Shown piece after piece: positions 15,785-24,474 of a stretch of DNA of 64,000 bases. The first letter of the stretch is position 1; the number at the start of each line of letters is the position of its first letter. The position numbers and the translations under genes were made by a program. The notes beneath the pieces are model-generated. The model saw only the letters and a program-made list of their open reading frames with translations, did no database searches and was not told the DNA's origin. Source of the DNA: NORP23 sp050302475 (lineage in GTDB: Bacteria; Pseudomonadota; Alphaproteobacteria; Rhodobacterales; Rhodobacteraceae); assembly GCA_050302475.1 (NCBI GenBank), contig JBNLBF010000014.1:1-64000 (forward strand), read 5' to 3'.

Positions 15785-16792
15785 ATGAACTCATATAAAT
15801 CTACATTTACGTTGACCGCGCTAATATCCGGGCTGTTGGCGGTTGATGCCGCCGCCACGGAATGGAACGTGTCTGTTTGGGGCGCGCGTCGGGCATTTAC
15901 GGAACATGTCGAGAAACTCGCCGAATTGGTGTCTGAAAAAACCGGTGGAGAATTCACGCTGAATATTTCTTACGGCGGGCTCAGCAATAACCGCGAAAAT
16001 CTGGACGGCATATCCATCGGGGCGTTCGAAATGGCGCAGTTCTGCGCCGGGTATCATCCTGACAAGAACCCGTCAATCACGGTGCTGGAGCTTCCTTTCC
16101 TTGGCGTCTCGTCACTTGAACAAGAACTCGAAGTTTCCATGGCGGTCTATAATCACCCGGCCACAGTCGCAGATTTGGCGCGATGGAATGCGACACTGCT
16201 GATGCCGTCACCGCTGCCGCAATACAATATCGTCGGCAAAGGAGACGCACCGGCGACCCTCGCGGATTTCGAAGGGATGGCTGTGCGTGCAACCGGCGGG
16301 ATCGGTGCTGCGATGGAAACCATCGGTGCAGTTCCGACATCTATGTCCGCGACCGAGGTGCGTCAGGCCATGGACAGCGGTGTTGTCAGCGCCGTCAGTT
16401 TTGCCCCGCATGCTCATATGTCGTTCGGCACGGTAGAAGGGGGCGATTGGTGGACAACCAACCTTAACCCCGGCACTGTGAATTGTCCGGTTGTGGTGAA
16501 TACCGATGCGCTGAATGCGCTGACGGATACCGAACGCGAGGCTCTTCTCGGATCTGTTGACGAGGCGTTGGCCTATTACATCGACTATTATAATAGTGAG
16601 ACGATGGATGCCTGGTGGCCGACGTTGGATGAAAAAGGTATTGAACAAGTGACCTTCTCCGACGCAGAACTGGCCGCCTTCAAAGAGGCCGCCGCAGGCC
16701 CGGCCGCAGCCGCCTGGATCGAGGATAACACCGCTCGTGGTTTACCCGCACAAGAGCTGTACGATCTGGTTGTTGAAACCATCGCCAACTAA
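15785..16792 (+). CDS. TRAP transporter substrate-binding protein (DctP type)
   Basis: A 335-residue periplasmic binding protein. Signal peptide with cleavage near VDAAATE (about residue 20-24), then a DctP fold with the FTEHVEKLAELVSEKTGG helix near the N-terminus and the VRATGGIGAAMETIGAVPTS hinge region that holds the carboxylate-binding arginine in the family. Substrate is likely a small organic acid; identity is not readable. GGGAGGCTAAAAAA precedes the ATG. First gene of a three-gene TRAP operon; a hairpin separates it from the small permease gene. Confidence 0.92.
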   Translation: MNSYKSTFTLTALISGLLAVDAAATEWNVSVWGARRAFTEHVEKLAELVSEKTGGEFTLNISYGGLSNNRENLDGISIGAFEMAQFCAGYHPDKNPSITVLELPFLGVSSLEQELEVSMAVYNHPATVADLARWNATLLMPSPLPQYNIVGKGDAPATLADFEGMAVRATGGIGAAMETIGAVPTSMSATEVRQAMDSGVVSAVSFAPHAHMSFGTVEGGDWWTTNLNPGTVNCPVVVNTDALNALTDTEREALLGSVDEALAYYIDYYNSETMDAWWPTLDEKGIEQVTFSDAELAAFKEAAAGPAAAAWIEDNTARGLPAQELYDLVVETIAN

Positions 16793-16800
16793 AACCCTGT

Positions 16801-16823
16801 ATCCCCACCGTCCAGGTGGGGAT
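16801..16823 (+). repeat. Intercistronic hairpin between TRAP binding protein and permeases
   Basis: ATCCCCACC, loop GTCCA, GGTGGGGAT form a perfect 9-base stem 8 bases after the dctP stop. There is no strong T-run. Such hairpins often protect the abundant binding-protein message and reduce permease expression. Confidence 0.65.
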
Positions 16824-16843
16824 TCATTATCGCTAGGGAAACG

Positions 16844-17485
16844 ATGGCCGGACTTTCTTCAATCCGTGAAGACGCCACTTGGCTCAGCCGCTTTGATCGT
16901 GCGCTGTTCCGGGTCGAGATGTGGCTCGCCTTGATCGGTGGTCTGGCCGCGTTTTCCCTCATGATCTTCGCGGTGATTTCTGTCGGCGGGCGCAACCTGT
17001 TCAATCAGCCATTGCGGGGCTACGTCGACTGGATCGAACAAATCATGCCCCTGATCGCTTTTGTGGGTATCGCCTATACGCAACGTCTCGGCGGGCATAT
17101 TCGCATGGATATCCTGATCGGCCAGCTGAAGGGTAGAGCACTTTGGGTGGCTGAGTTTGCCTCCACTTTTCTGATCCTCATAGTCATGGTTCTGATGGTT
17201 TGGGGTAGCTGGGCGCATTTCCAGCGCAGCTTTGACTTTGCCATGCCGAATTGGAGCCGCGATTCCACCGTTGATATTGGCTTGCCCATCTGGCCCGCGA
17301 AACTGATTGTGCCGGTTGCATTCTCCGTGATTTCGCTGCGCCTGGTCTTGCAGCTCTGGGGCTATGCCCGTGCCATCCGCACCGGCGAGCCGACCCCGGT
17401 TGCCGTCCCTGTGATCGAGGATGCCGCAGCTGTCGCCGCTGCGGAAGCAGAGCACGTATCAGGAATGGAAAGCGATAATGGATAG
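16844..17485 (+). CDS. TRAP transporter small permease (DctQ type)
   Basis: A 213-residue membrane protein with four spans at about 28-50, 62-80, 105-125 and 155-175, the DctQ layout. WIEQIMPLIAFVGIAYTQRLGGHIRMDI is the conserved segment between spans two and three. The C-terminal tail is alanine/glutamate-rich and overlaps the start of the large permease gene by 8 bases, giving translational coupling. RBS AGGGAAACG precedes the ATG. Confidence 0.9.
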   Translation: MAGLSSIREDATWLSRFDRALFRVEMWLALIGGLAAFSLMIFAVISVGGRNLFNQPLRGYVDWIEQIMPLIAFVGIAYTQRLGGHIRMDILIGQLKGRALWVAEFASTFLILIVMVLMVWGSWAHFQRSFDFAMPNWSRDSTVDIGLPIWPAKLIVPVAFSVISLRLVLQLWGYARAIRTGEPTPVAVPVIEDAAAVAAAEAEHVSGMESDNG

Positions 17486-18881
17486 TATCGAAATCGGCCT
17501 ATGGGTTTCCGGCTTTCTTCTGCTAATGGTGCTGATCGGCGTTCGCGTCGCCTTCGCCGCTGCGCTCGCCGGGATCGTCGGTCTGATTTGGGTGTTCTGG
17601 GCGCGCAAAGGTTATGCGCCTGACGAGTTCGGTTGGGCGCTGGAGGTGGCGGTCAAAACCGCCGGGCAGGTCCCACATTCGAAAATCTCCAGCCAGGCTT
17701 TGTCGCTGATCCCGACTTTCATCCTGATTGGGTATCTTGCCTATTACGCTGGCCTGACCAAAGCTTTGTTCGATGCAGCGAAACGCTGGGTTGGTTGGTT
17801 ACCCGGCGGGCTGGCCGTGTCCACGGTCTTCGCCACCGCAGGGTTCGCGGCTGTGTCCGGTGCCTCCGTCGCGACATCCGCTGTTTTCGCCCGTATCGCG
17901 ATCCCGGAAATGCAGGCCGAAGGATATGACAAACGGTTCGCCGCGGGTGTGGTCGCCGCTGCGGGGACGCTGGCGTCACTGATCCCTCCGTCCGCGATCC
18001 TTGTGATCTACGCAATCATCGTTGAACAGGATGTCGGCCGCCTGCTGCTTGCCGGTTTCATCCCCGGTGCTTTCTCGGCAATAATCTACGGCGGACTGGT
18101 CGTCGGCATGGCGCTGGTGTGGAAACGCCTCGGCCCTCCGGTTGGTGGTTTCACATGGCGAGAACGCTTTGCCGCGCTTCCGGGGGCATTCCCGATTTTC
18201 TTCGTCGTCGGGATCATCATCTTCTTCATCTACAACCCGTTTGGAGGCGACGCCTGGGGCACCCCGACGGAAGGTGGGGCGCTTGGCGCGTTTGTCGTTT
18301 TCCTCTTCTCGCTCTGGAAGGGCATGCGCTGGCCGCAGCTGAAGGATGCGCTTTTGGAGACGGCCAAACTGACAGTCATGATCTTCACCATCATTTGGGG
18401 TGTGTTGATCTATGTCCGTTTCCTTGGCTTTGCGGACCTGCCGGGCGCATTCTCCGACTGGATCACCTCGCTCGATCAATCCCCGATGCTCACCCTGATC
18501 CTGATCCTATGCGCCTATGCGGTGCTTGGTATGTTCATGGACGCAATCGGAATGCTGTTGCTGACTCTGCCAGTTGTCTATCCGGCGGTGATCGCGCTCA
18601 ACGGCGGGGTAGGGGTCGAGATCGCGGACAGCGCCTTCGGCATGACATCGACGGGCTGCGCGATATGGTTCGGGATCATCGTGGTGAAAATGGCCGAGTT
18701 GTGTTTGATCACACCGCCCATCGGCCTGAACTGTTTCGTGGTTGCCGGCGTGCGCCCCGACATTTCGGTTCAGGACGTTTTCAAAGGCGTCGCGCCGTTC
18801 TTTGTGGCGGATGCCTTAACCATCGCCGGATTAATAGCTTTCCCGGCGATAGTTCTGTTTCTACCTAACCTACTTTTGTAG
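17478..18881 (+). CDS. TRAP transporter large permease (DctM type)
   Basis: A 467-residue polytopic protein with 11-12 predicted spans, the DctM channel subunit. Conserved stretches include SGASVATSAVFARIAIPEM, LASLIPPSAILVIYAII and LLTLPVVYPAVIALN. I chose the ATG at 17478, which overlaps the small permease stop, rather than an in-frame ATG 57 bases upstream inside that gene. It works with the small permease and the periplasmic binding protein as a sodium-driven organic acid importer. The gene converges on the barrel protein gene with a 7-base gap. Confidence 0.93.
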   Translation: MDSIEIGLWVSGFLLLMVLIGVRVAFAAALAGIVGLIWVFWARKGYAPDEFGWALEVAVKTAGQVPHSKISSQALSLIPTFILIGYLAYYAGLTKALFDAAKRWVGWLPGGLAVSTVFATAGFAAVSGASVATSAVFARIAIPEMQAEGYDKRFAAGVVAAAGTLASLIPPSAILVIYAIIVEQDVGRLLLAGFIPGAFSAIIYGGLVVGMALVWKRLGPPVGGFTWRERFAALPGAFPIFFVVGIIIFFIYNPFGGDAWGTPTEGGALGAFVVFLFSLWKGMRWPQLKDALLETAKLTVMIFTIIWGVLIYVRFLGFADLPGAFSDWITSLDQSPMLTLILILCAYAVLGMFMDAIGMLLLTLPVVYPAVIALNGGVGVEIADSAFGMTSTGCAIWFGIIVVKMAELCLITPPIGLNCFVVAGVRPDISVQDVFKGVAPFFVADALTIAGLIAFPAIVLFLPNLLL

Positions 18882-18888
18882 GTACCGT

Positions 18889-19680
18889 TTAGAACCGAAG
18901 TCCAACATATACACCATGCATCAGGAAGCCGGATGTTCCGGCATTTCCACCCTGGTCGGTGCTGTCCTGAACTGCGACGTTCACGCCGTCCCACCAGGCA
19001 ACCTGGTAGCCAAATACGTAGCTGCCGAAGCTGGCTGGAACCTCGTATCCTATCGCCGCTTCGACAACCAATGCGTCAGATTGAGTGTCTGAGCAGTCAA
19101 TGCAAATCCATCCCGGCGCATTCGGGTCAACAAATGTTGCGATATCACCAAACAGGTAGGATGCACCAAAAGAAACCGCGATTGAATTTCCGCTCATCGG
19201 GATGGAGCCGTCATAACGTACAGTCGGACCGTATCCGGAGAAATTGTTTTCGATCCCTCTGGTTCCGGCAAGAACATAGTTGTCGACTTCTGCATATCTG
19301 ACACCGCCGAGTATTCTTCCGTCGACCCCGCCAAACGTAAGCGGCGTTCCGACCATCAGATCCAAATAGCGACCGCTGGAGGCCAGACTAGCGTTGTTCA
19401 AAGCATCTCCGTTTGACTTGGGGTCCAGAGAAAACCCGCCGATGTTGAGTGCGACATCTACAGGTCCAGCATCAAACCCGGTCATCAGCGATGCCGAGAT
19501 ACCTGCGCCCGGCCCAGAAGGAGTCGAGTCAAAGAAGCCGAGCTGGAAAAGCTGCCATTCCTGCATTGGATCCGCGAATGAATACCCCCCGCGAATTTCG
19601 CCGAATGTCTGCGCACCAGCCGCGACACCTATCGACGTTGAAATTGCGGTTGCGAGCAAAAGTTTTGTGACTAATTTCAT
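18889..19680 (-). CDS. Predicted outer membrane beta-barrel protein
   Basis: A 263-residue protein with a signal peptide (MKLVTKLLLATAISTSIGVAAGA, cleavage about residue 23) and alternating hydrophobic/polar strands to a C-terminal phenylalanine (YVGLRF), typical of outer membrane barrels. Two cysteines lie in one loop (GWICIDCSD). The ATG at 19680 is chosen because the signal peptide starts there; a longer open frame to 19956 adds sequence without coding character. GGGGAATTTTC precedes the start. No specific family recognised. It resembles opacity-type porin-like barrels in general pattern only. Confidence 0.72.
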   Translation of the reverse strand: MKLVTKLLLATAISTSIGVAAGAQTFGEIRGGYSFADPMQEWQLFQLGFFDSTPSGPGAGISASLMTGFDAGPVDVALNIGGFSLDPKSNGDALNNASLASSGRYLDLMVGTPLTFGGVDGRILGGVRYAEVDNYVLAGTRGIENNFSGYGPTVRYDGSIPMSGNSIAVSFGASYLFGDIATFVDPNAPGWICIDCSDTQSDALVVEAAIGYEVPASFGSYVFGYQVAWWDGVNVAVQDSTDQGGNAGTSGFLMHGVYVGLRF

Positions 19681-19959
19681 GAAAATTCCCCTAAACGCTA
19701 CGTGCAAGTAATAGGCAATAACTCGCCGATTTACGTAACGATAGTAGGAATCCGAAAACTTGGCGCTGAATCTTAAGATTCGTTGCAGAATTGCAAACAA
19801 ATTACGCAAAAATGTAGAAAAATAGCACTTGTAGTTACTTGAGGAGAGACTGTCCGCCAACGGGATATACTTTTGGTTGAGGTCCGGCGCTGCGAGTTTC
19901 ATGTAGTGATTCCCCAGGACCGCGTAGCATGCACAAACTGTCCGATTTCGCCGCAACGG

Positions 19960-20793
19960 CTAGGCCGCTACTGCGACCGTCACGACAGCTGGTATGGGCA
20001 CATCCCAAATGGGACCACGCCCGTGATTTTCCAAAACTTTTGTGACGACTGCCGCGCGAATGGCAGCCGCATGTTCTGGCGGTTGGGGCCGCAGTAACGC
20101 GCCGCCTCTTGCTGTGCCTTCAAGAAAGAAGTCAAAAGGTGCGCCGGGATCGATTACATTCCATTTTGATGCGACCGTCGTCTACCTGAAGTCGGTGAAG
20201 CCAGCGGCCTCCAGCGCAGGAAAGGCGATTGCCGGATCGGCGTAGTCATTTGCCCCGGGTCCTGATGGCAATGAAATGTCCGGCGCGCCGTGCTGTGCGA
20301 TGGCATCGAAAACGTAACCAAGGGCGCCGTCTACCTCGGGTCCACACCAGACTGAAAAAGCTATTCGTCCACCGGGGCGCAGAACACGGCGCGACTCGGC
20401 GAGGGCTTTTTGCAGGTCAGGCACATGCGGCATGCCAAACCCGATAGTGATGGCATCAAAAGACGCATCGTCAAAATCCAGCGCCATCGCGTCGCCTTCG
20501 ACGAAAGATGCCTCCGGTGCTGCGGAGCGTGCTAGCTCTAACTTCGCAGGTGAAAAATCGAGGCCGGTTGTCTGAGCCCCGGCCGCAACCAATGCGGTGG
20601 TAACGTTGCCATGTCCACAGCATAGGTCGAGGGCCTTGATCCCAGGTTTGGCGGCAACCGCCTTAACCAGATACGGCACCACCATATCTGAAGCTTTGGA
20701 AAAGGCGCGCGCATAGGATTTCGCGACATTTTCGTCGGCCCACTCACGTTTTTCTAACGCGGCGAAAGTATCCGGTTTTAGGCGTTTTGGCAC
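19960..20793 (-). pseudogene. Class I SAM-dependent methyltransferase interrupted by an in-frame TAG
   Basis: The first 203 codons (20182-20793) encode a methyltransferase: motif I ALDLCCGHGNVT (about 54-65), a post-I segment GLDFSPAKLELA and motif ESRRVLRPGGRIAFSVW. The frame then meets TAG at 20182-20184. Reading on in the same frame gives 73 more sense codons with family-like sequence (DPGAPFDFFLEGTARGGALL, then AAAIRAAVVTKVLENHG) to a TAG at 19960. The family usually runs about 270 residues, and the restored length would be 277. So a single nonsense codon, a sequencing error or read-through is implied. It is the last gene of the HxlR-flanked run. Confidence 0.8.
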
Positions 20794-20805
20794 GTAGTCT
20801 TCCGA

Positions 20806-21360
20806 TCAATTTATGTTCGTCGTTGATGTGGTGACGACGACTGTATTTGCCTCTTTTAGCCCAAGGAACCATGGCGCATGTGCCAATGCCCGGTTGGTTA
20901 CGTCTGCGATAACATAATCAGGTTCAGATGTTTCGACCGTGATGGCAATACGGGATTCCAACGGGCTCGCATCGCCGCCACCCAACGCAAAAATGGCGAG
21001 GTCATCACAATCCACCTCAATCTGCACATCAACAGCGCGAACGTCCAAACCCTCGCGTGCCGCGGTCATTTTGATGGCGATGGAAACACATCCAACGACG
21101 GCGGCGCGGGCAAAGAAGCCCGGTGACGGGCCAAGGGCAGCGCCGCCCATGGCCGGTCCCATATCCATCATAGTTTCGAATTTTCCTTGCTGCGCATAGC
21201 AGGCGAGACCTTCACCCACGCGTCCTGTGGTGGTGATTGTGGTTCGGGCGGCCATCGGATCCGCGCTTAGGCGTTCGATAACCTTGTTCTGTGCTTGCCG
21301 TATCTCGGCATTTGATTTGGGTGAAAGCGGTGCTTTGATAACTGGTGTAATCTGATTCAT
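20806..21360 (-). CDS. OsmC-family protein
   Basis: A 184-residue protein with OsmC-like pattern: a central glycine-rich segment (MGPAMGGAALGPSPGFFARAAVVGCVSIAIKMTAAREGLDV at about 67-107) in which a cysteine heads the core helix, followed by the strands of an OsmC half (VDVQIEVDCDDLAIF). OsmC/Ohr proteins reduce organic peroxides using two cysteines; here the helix cysteine is present, another lies near residue 54 (GLACYAQQG), and the pair is not clearly canonical. It differs strongly from the other OsmC-like protein in this run. GGAAAACACC precedes the ATG. Confidence 0.75.
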   Translation of the reverse strand: MNQITPVIKAPLSPKSNAEIRQAQNKVIERLSADPMAARTTITTTGRVGEGLACYAQQGKFETMMDMGPAMGGAALGPSPGFFARAAVVGCVSIAIKMTAAREGLDVRAVDVQIEVDCDDLAIFALGGGDASPLESRIAITVETSEPDYVIADVTNRALAHAPWFLGLKEANTVVVTTSTTNIN

Positions 21361-21372
21361 GGTGTTTTCCTT

Positions 21373-22608
21373 TCACGCGGCAAGGCGGTTGGATTGATGA
21401 GTGATATGATTGGCAAGATCGATTGCGTCGGCCCCCACGCCGTCCAACAGCGCGGAGTTGCGGCGGCGCATAAACGGAAGACCAAGCACATAGAGACCGT
21501 CAGCAACATGGCCTCCGTCATGGATCAAGTGGTGTTTTTGATCGAAGACGGGAAGGTGAAGCCAGCTATAGTCTGGGCGGAATCCGGTCGCCCAGATGAT
21601 CGTTCGGATCTGACCGCTATTCATATTCAGGCTAAGCAAGGGAGGAGTTTCCAGCGTCGTCGGTTCGATTTCCATCGGCGCAGGCAGGTGCGTAATCCCG
21701 GCCCACTCGGCCCAGCGGTCAAATGTCGCCAGCAACCGTCGCATTTTCAAATCCGACAATTCGCAGGCATTCGCCAAGCCGCCGGAGAATAAGGCCTGTC
21801 CGTCACGGATTGCGCTTAGCTTTCCGGCGATGCGGATACCTTGTTTTTGCAGATAATTCACATCCATTAACGGGATGTCTGGGTCACCGATCAGCTGAAA
21901 CGAGGGAACCGAACGGGCGCGTTTAATGTCGTCAACATCGTGTCGTGTCGTAGAATGCAGACCGCTTTGATCCATCCACCATTGGATGTCTTTGCCGCGA
22001 TACTGGCGTGGCACCCGGATATGGTGGCTGGCTGCCAGTACGACCTCATGCCCTGCACAGCGAATTTCATCAGCCAACTGCACGCCGGTGGCCGACGCGC
22101 CAACGACCAACACGCCGCCATTAGGCAACTGTGCGGGGTTGCGATAGTCCAACGCCGAGATTTGTGTGATCTGGGGCGGCAGGTCCGCCGCCAAGGCGGG
22201 GATATTGGCACGATTACAGGCGCCACTTGCAATAATCAGGTTCTGGCATTTCCAGTCACCCCTATTGGTGCGGACCACATAATCATTTCCGTCTTTGGTA
22301 ACGGACTGAACAGTTGTTCTGGTCTCGATAGGTGCCGCGCTGACCGCGGCATAATCGGTCAAATAATTAACGATGTCCGGCATATCCATAAACCCGTCAT
22401 GGTTCGACCCGGTGTAACGATAACCAGGAAGGCGGCTTTGCCAGTTGGGTGTCAGCAATCGCAGACTATCCCAGCGCTCGGTCCGCCACGAATTTGCGAT
22501 ATCACCGCGTTCCAGAACGACATGCGGGACAGATCGTTCGCTCAGGCAATGGCTCATGGCGAGACCAGCCTGACCTGCGCCGATAATAAGTGTGGAAATC
22601 TGTTTCAT
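21373..22608 (-). CDS. Flavin-dependent monooxygenase-like NAD(P)/FAD oxidoreductase
   Basis: A 411-residue two-dinucleotide-binding flavoprotein. FAD-binding GAGQAGLA (11-18), the FMO-like stretch ERGDIANSWRTERWDSLRLL (33-52), a second Rossmann loop GASATG (about 169-174) for NADPH, and the C-terminal ATGFRPDYSWL. Such enzymes oxygenate heteroatoms or carbonyl groups, or act as oxidoreductases; the substrate is unknown. It lies between the two OsmC genes on the same strand, 12 bases before the downstream one and 73 bases (with a hairpin) after the upstream one. Confidence 0.86.
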   Translation of the reverse strand: MKQISTLIIGAGQAGLAMSHCLSERSVPHVVLERGDIANSWRTERWDSLRLLTPNWQSRLPGYRYTGSNHDGFMDMPDIVNYLTDYAAVSAAPIETRTTVQSVTKDGNDYVVRTNRGDWKCQNLIIASGACNRANIPALAADLPPQITQISALDYRNPAQLPNGGVLVVGASATGVQLADEIRCAGHEVVLAASHHIRVPRQYRGKDIQWWMDQSGLHSTTRHDVDDIKRARSVPSFQLIGDPDIPLMDVNYLQKQGIRIAGKLSAIRDGQALFSGGLANACELSDLKMRRLLATFDRWAEWAGITHLPAPMEIEPTTLETPPLLSLNMNSGQIRTIIWATGFRPDYSWLHLPVFDQKHHLIHDGGHVADGLYVLGLPFMRRRNSALLDGVGADAIDLANHITHQSNRLAA

Positions 22609-22644
22609 GGAGTCTGGCCTTTGGGTTTGTGCGTTCGAATGGGG

Positions 22645-22675
22645 AACCCGCGCCCATTATCTACGGGCGCGGGTT
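22645..22675 (-). repeat. Intercistronic hairpin between OsmC and monooxygenase genes
   Basis: AACCCGCGCCC and GGGCGCGGGTT form a perfect 11-base stem with a 9-base loop, immediately after the OsmC stop. No T-run follows on the minus strand, so partial termination or mRNA end protection is more likely than full termination. Confidence 0.65.
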
Positions 22676-22681
22676 GGGTGG

Positions 22682-23245
22682 TTAAGCAACGTTCACATGG
22701 ACATTGGTCGGGTTCGTGATGATGTCGAACACGGCAGAACGTTTCTGCGACTGGGCAACCAGTGCTTTGATGTCATCGTCGCTGGCGTCAGCTTCAATTT
22801 CGAACGTGACGCGGATTGCAGAGAAACCGTTACGGATTTCCGGGTCCATGCCCAGAATACCCCGCACGTCGACGTCACCTTCGACAGTCGCCCGCACAGA
22901 ATGCAGCTGGATGCCACGGTGCTGCGCAACAGCGGCAACACCTCCGGTCAGACAGCTTGCCAATGCGGACAGAACAATTTCGGGCGGTGTCGGCGCACGG
23001 TCAGCGGCGGCAAAAACCTCCGGATGATCGCTTTCGATGGAGAACGTGCGTTTGCGCGTATTTTCCTGACCAAGGCCAAAGTACCCGCTGATCGAGTTGC
23101 GGTTATACGAGCCTTCGATCCAGTCACAGGTGCTACGGAAGGTGAAGGCAGCGGCCTGCGGGGCCTCGGCGAAAGCGCCACGTGCGCCGATGAGGGCTTC
23201 GGTGTTGACGCCATTTTTTACGATGTTTGTTGTTACGTTAGTCAT
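22682..23245 (-). CDS. OsmC-family protein, single-cysteine type
   Basis: A 187-residue OsmC-fold protein with the classic core PEIVLSALASCLTGGVAAVAQHRGI (about 86-110). The first reactive cysteine is present in LASC. At the place of the second one, where peroxidatic members carry Cys-Pro-Val, the sequence reads SQKRSAVFDIITNP, so the resolving cysteine is missing. It may therefore act on other thiol-reactive compounds or rely on another partner. It is the gene upstream of the monooxygenase and follows a micro-ORF. Confidence 0.85.
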   Translation of the reverse strand: MTNVTTNIVKNGVNTEALIGARGAFAEAPQAAAFTFRSTCDWIEGSYNRNSISGYFGLGQENTRKRTFSIESDHPEVFAAADRAPTPPEIVLSALASCLTGGVAAVAQHRGIQLHSVRATVEGDVDVRGILGMDPEIRNGFSAIRVTFEIEADASDDDIKALVAQSQKRSAVFDIITNPTNVHVNVA

Positions 23246-23295
23246 TGAATTTCCTTTAGGTTTTGTTGGTTGGTTTAGTGAGTTTTGGGTGAGTG

Positions 23296-23320
23296 GCGCG
23301 GTTTGGTCTGGCGACCGCGC
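23296..23320 (-). repeat. Short intercistronic hairpin upstream of the OsmC gene
   Basis: GCGCGGT and ACCGCGC pair across an 11-base loop, between the micro-ORF stop and the OsmC start. It is the second hairpin within this gene run. Confidence 0.4.
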
Positions 23321-23331
23321 CGGTGCTGGTG

Positions 23332-23490
23332 CTACCGGAGCATCAACAAGTGAACGGGTTGCATTCTTGACCGCGCAGACGCATCGCTGCGGAATTGGTC
23401 GCGGACATGCCGCCTCTCGCCAGATTCAAAAGCTCCGGTGTCAATGCTGCCTTTTCGGCGGTTCCGGGCTGTTTTATCGAAAAATTTCAT
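23332..23490 (-). CDS. Micro-ORF in the HxlR-flanked operon, unknown
   Basis: A 52-residue open frame starting MKFFDKTARNRRKG, rich in Arg, Lys and Ser, with no hydrophobic segment. The ATG is preceded by AAGGAACAAGACA, a good Shine-Dalgarno with proper spacing. It fills the gap between the methyltransferase (28 bases away) and the OsmC gene. I recognise no family. The basic composition would fit a small nucleic-acid-binding or regulatory peptide, but that is only a guess. Confidence 0.45.
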   Translation of the reverse strand: MKFFDKTARNRRKGSIDTGAFESGERRHVRDQFRSDASARSRMQPVHLLMLR

Positions 23491-23518
23491 TGTCTTGTTC
23501 CTTGGGTTGTAAGGTTGA

Positions 23519-24427
23519 TTATTCAGGCGCACGCGCCGTGATGAGCCAGGAGGAACTGTCCATCCAAAGCCCTTGGTCATTGGTTTCAACATCGGCGAAC
23601 ATTGCAGCCAGCCGTGCTTCGATTGCGGGTCGTTTTTGTTCAGCAAGATCACCGGCTTCGCGGAAGGTTTCTCCGGCTGGGCCGATCGCCAGCTGAAAGG
23701 CGATCGCTTCTTCGATCGTGCTGCCGACCATGACTTTGGCGTCGATCCGCTTGAATTCGATGTCGACAAAGCCGGCCGCTTCCATCTGGGCGCGGGTCAC
23801 ATCTTCGTCGGCCATGGAAAACGGTCCGGGACCACAGGTCCGTGCGTCGTCGCCAGGAACCGGCAAAAACGATTGCACGATATCGCGGGCGGCGATCAGC
23901 CACGGATTGTCCGCACGTTGACGCCAGACAATATGCGCCATCTGCCCACCGGGTTTCATGGCCTGACGCATGGCCCGTAAACCGGCCACCGGATTGGCAA
24001 AAAACATCGTGCCAAACCGCGCAAAGACAAAGTCGAACTGACCGTCTTCGATTCCACGTTCGATATCGCGCGTGGCAAAGCGGACATTTCCGGTCCAACT
24101 CTGCTCGGCACAATGCCATGCGTGGTCGATAAACGCCTGACAGCAGTCAATCCCCAACACATCGCCCTCAGGACCGATACGGCGGGCCATTTGAATGGCG
24201 GTGTCGCCAAATCCACAGCCGACATCAAGAATCTTGTCGCCCGAGGATATCGGGAGCGCAGGCATGATCGCCGCGCTGTGGCGCGACAGCCCGCCAACCA
24301 GAATATGGCGGTATTTGATGAATTTGGGGGCGAGCACCTCGTTCCAGAAATCCACCAACTCGGACGTTGGGGCAACCGGAGTGCTTGTCACTGCGTCATA
24401 AGGCGCAAATTTTGGTTGAATCGTCAT
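23519..24427 (-). CDS. Class I SAM-dependent methyltransferase
   Basis: A 302-residue methyltransferase. Motif I ILDVGCGFGDTAIQMARRIG (about 70-89), acidic motif II end VLGIDCCQAF, then FDFVFARFGTMFFANPVAGL and MKPGGQMAHIVW. It is of the UbiE/Methyltransf_11 kind with a C-terminal cap of about 100 residues. The ATG at 24427 is chosen for the TGAGGAAA site 6 bases upstream; an in-frame TTG 15 bases earlier is less likely. Substrate unknown. It lies between a DUF1127 gene and the micro-ORF and is unlike the interrupted methyltransferase at the end of the run. Confidence 0.87.
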   Translation of the reverse strand: MTIQPKFAPYDAVTSTPVAPTSELVDFWNEVLAPKFIKYRHILVGGLSRHSAAIMPALPISSGDKILDVGCGFGDTAIQMARRIGPEGDVLGIDCCQAFIDHAWHCAEQSWTGNVRFATRDIERGIEDGQFDFVFARFGTMFFANPVAGLRAMRQAMKPGGQMAHIVWRQRADNPWLIAARDIVQSFLPVPGDDARTCGPGPFSMADEDVTRAQMEAAGFVDIEFKRIDAKVMVGSTIEEAIAFQLAIGPAGETFREAGDLAEQKRPAIEARLAAMFADVETNDQGLWMDSSSWLITARAPE

Positions 24428-24474
24428 TGTGTGTTTCCTCAAATTTGGATCAGGATCGTGTCAGCGGCTTACGC

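Noticed and set aside
19873..20097. 74-codon plus-strand open frame with several cysteines
   Set aside because: It looked like a small zinc protein at first, but its 3' part is antisense to the readable tail of the interrupted methyltransferase, which explains its openness.
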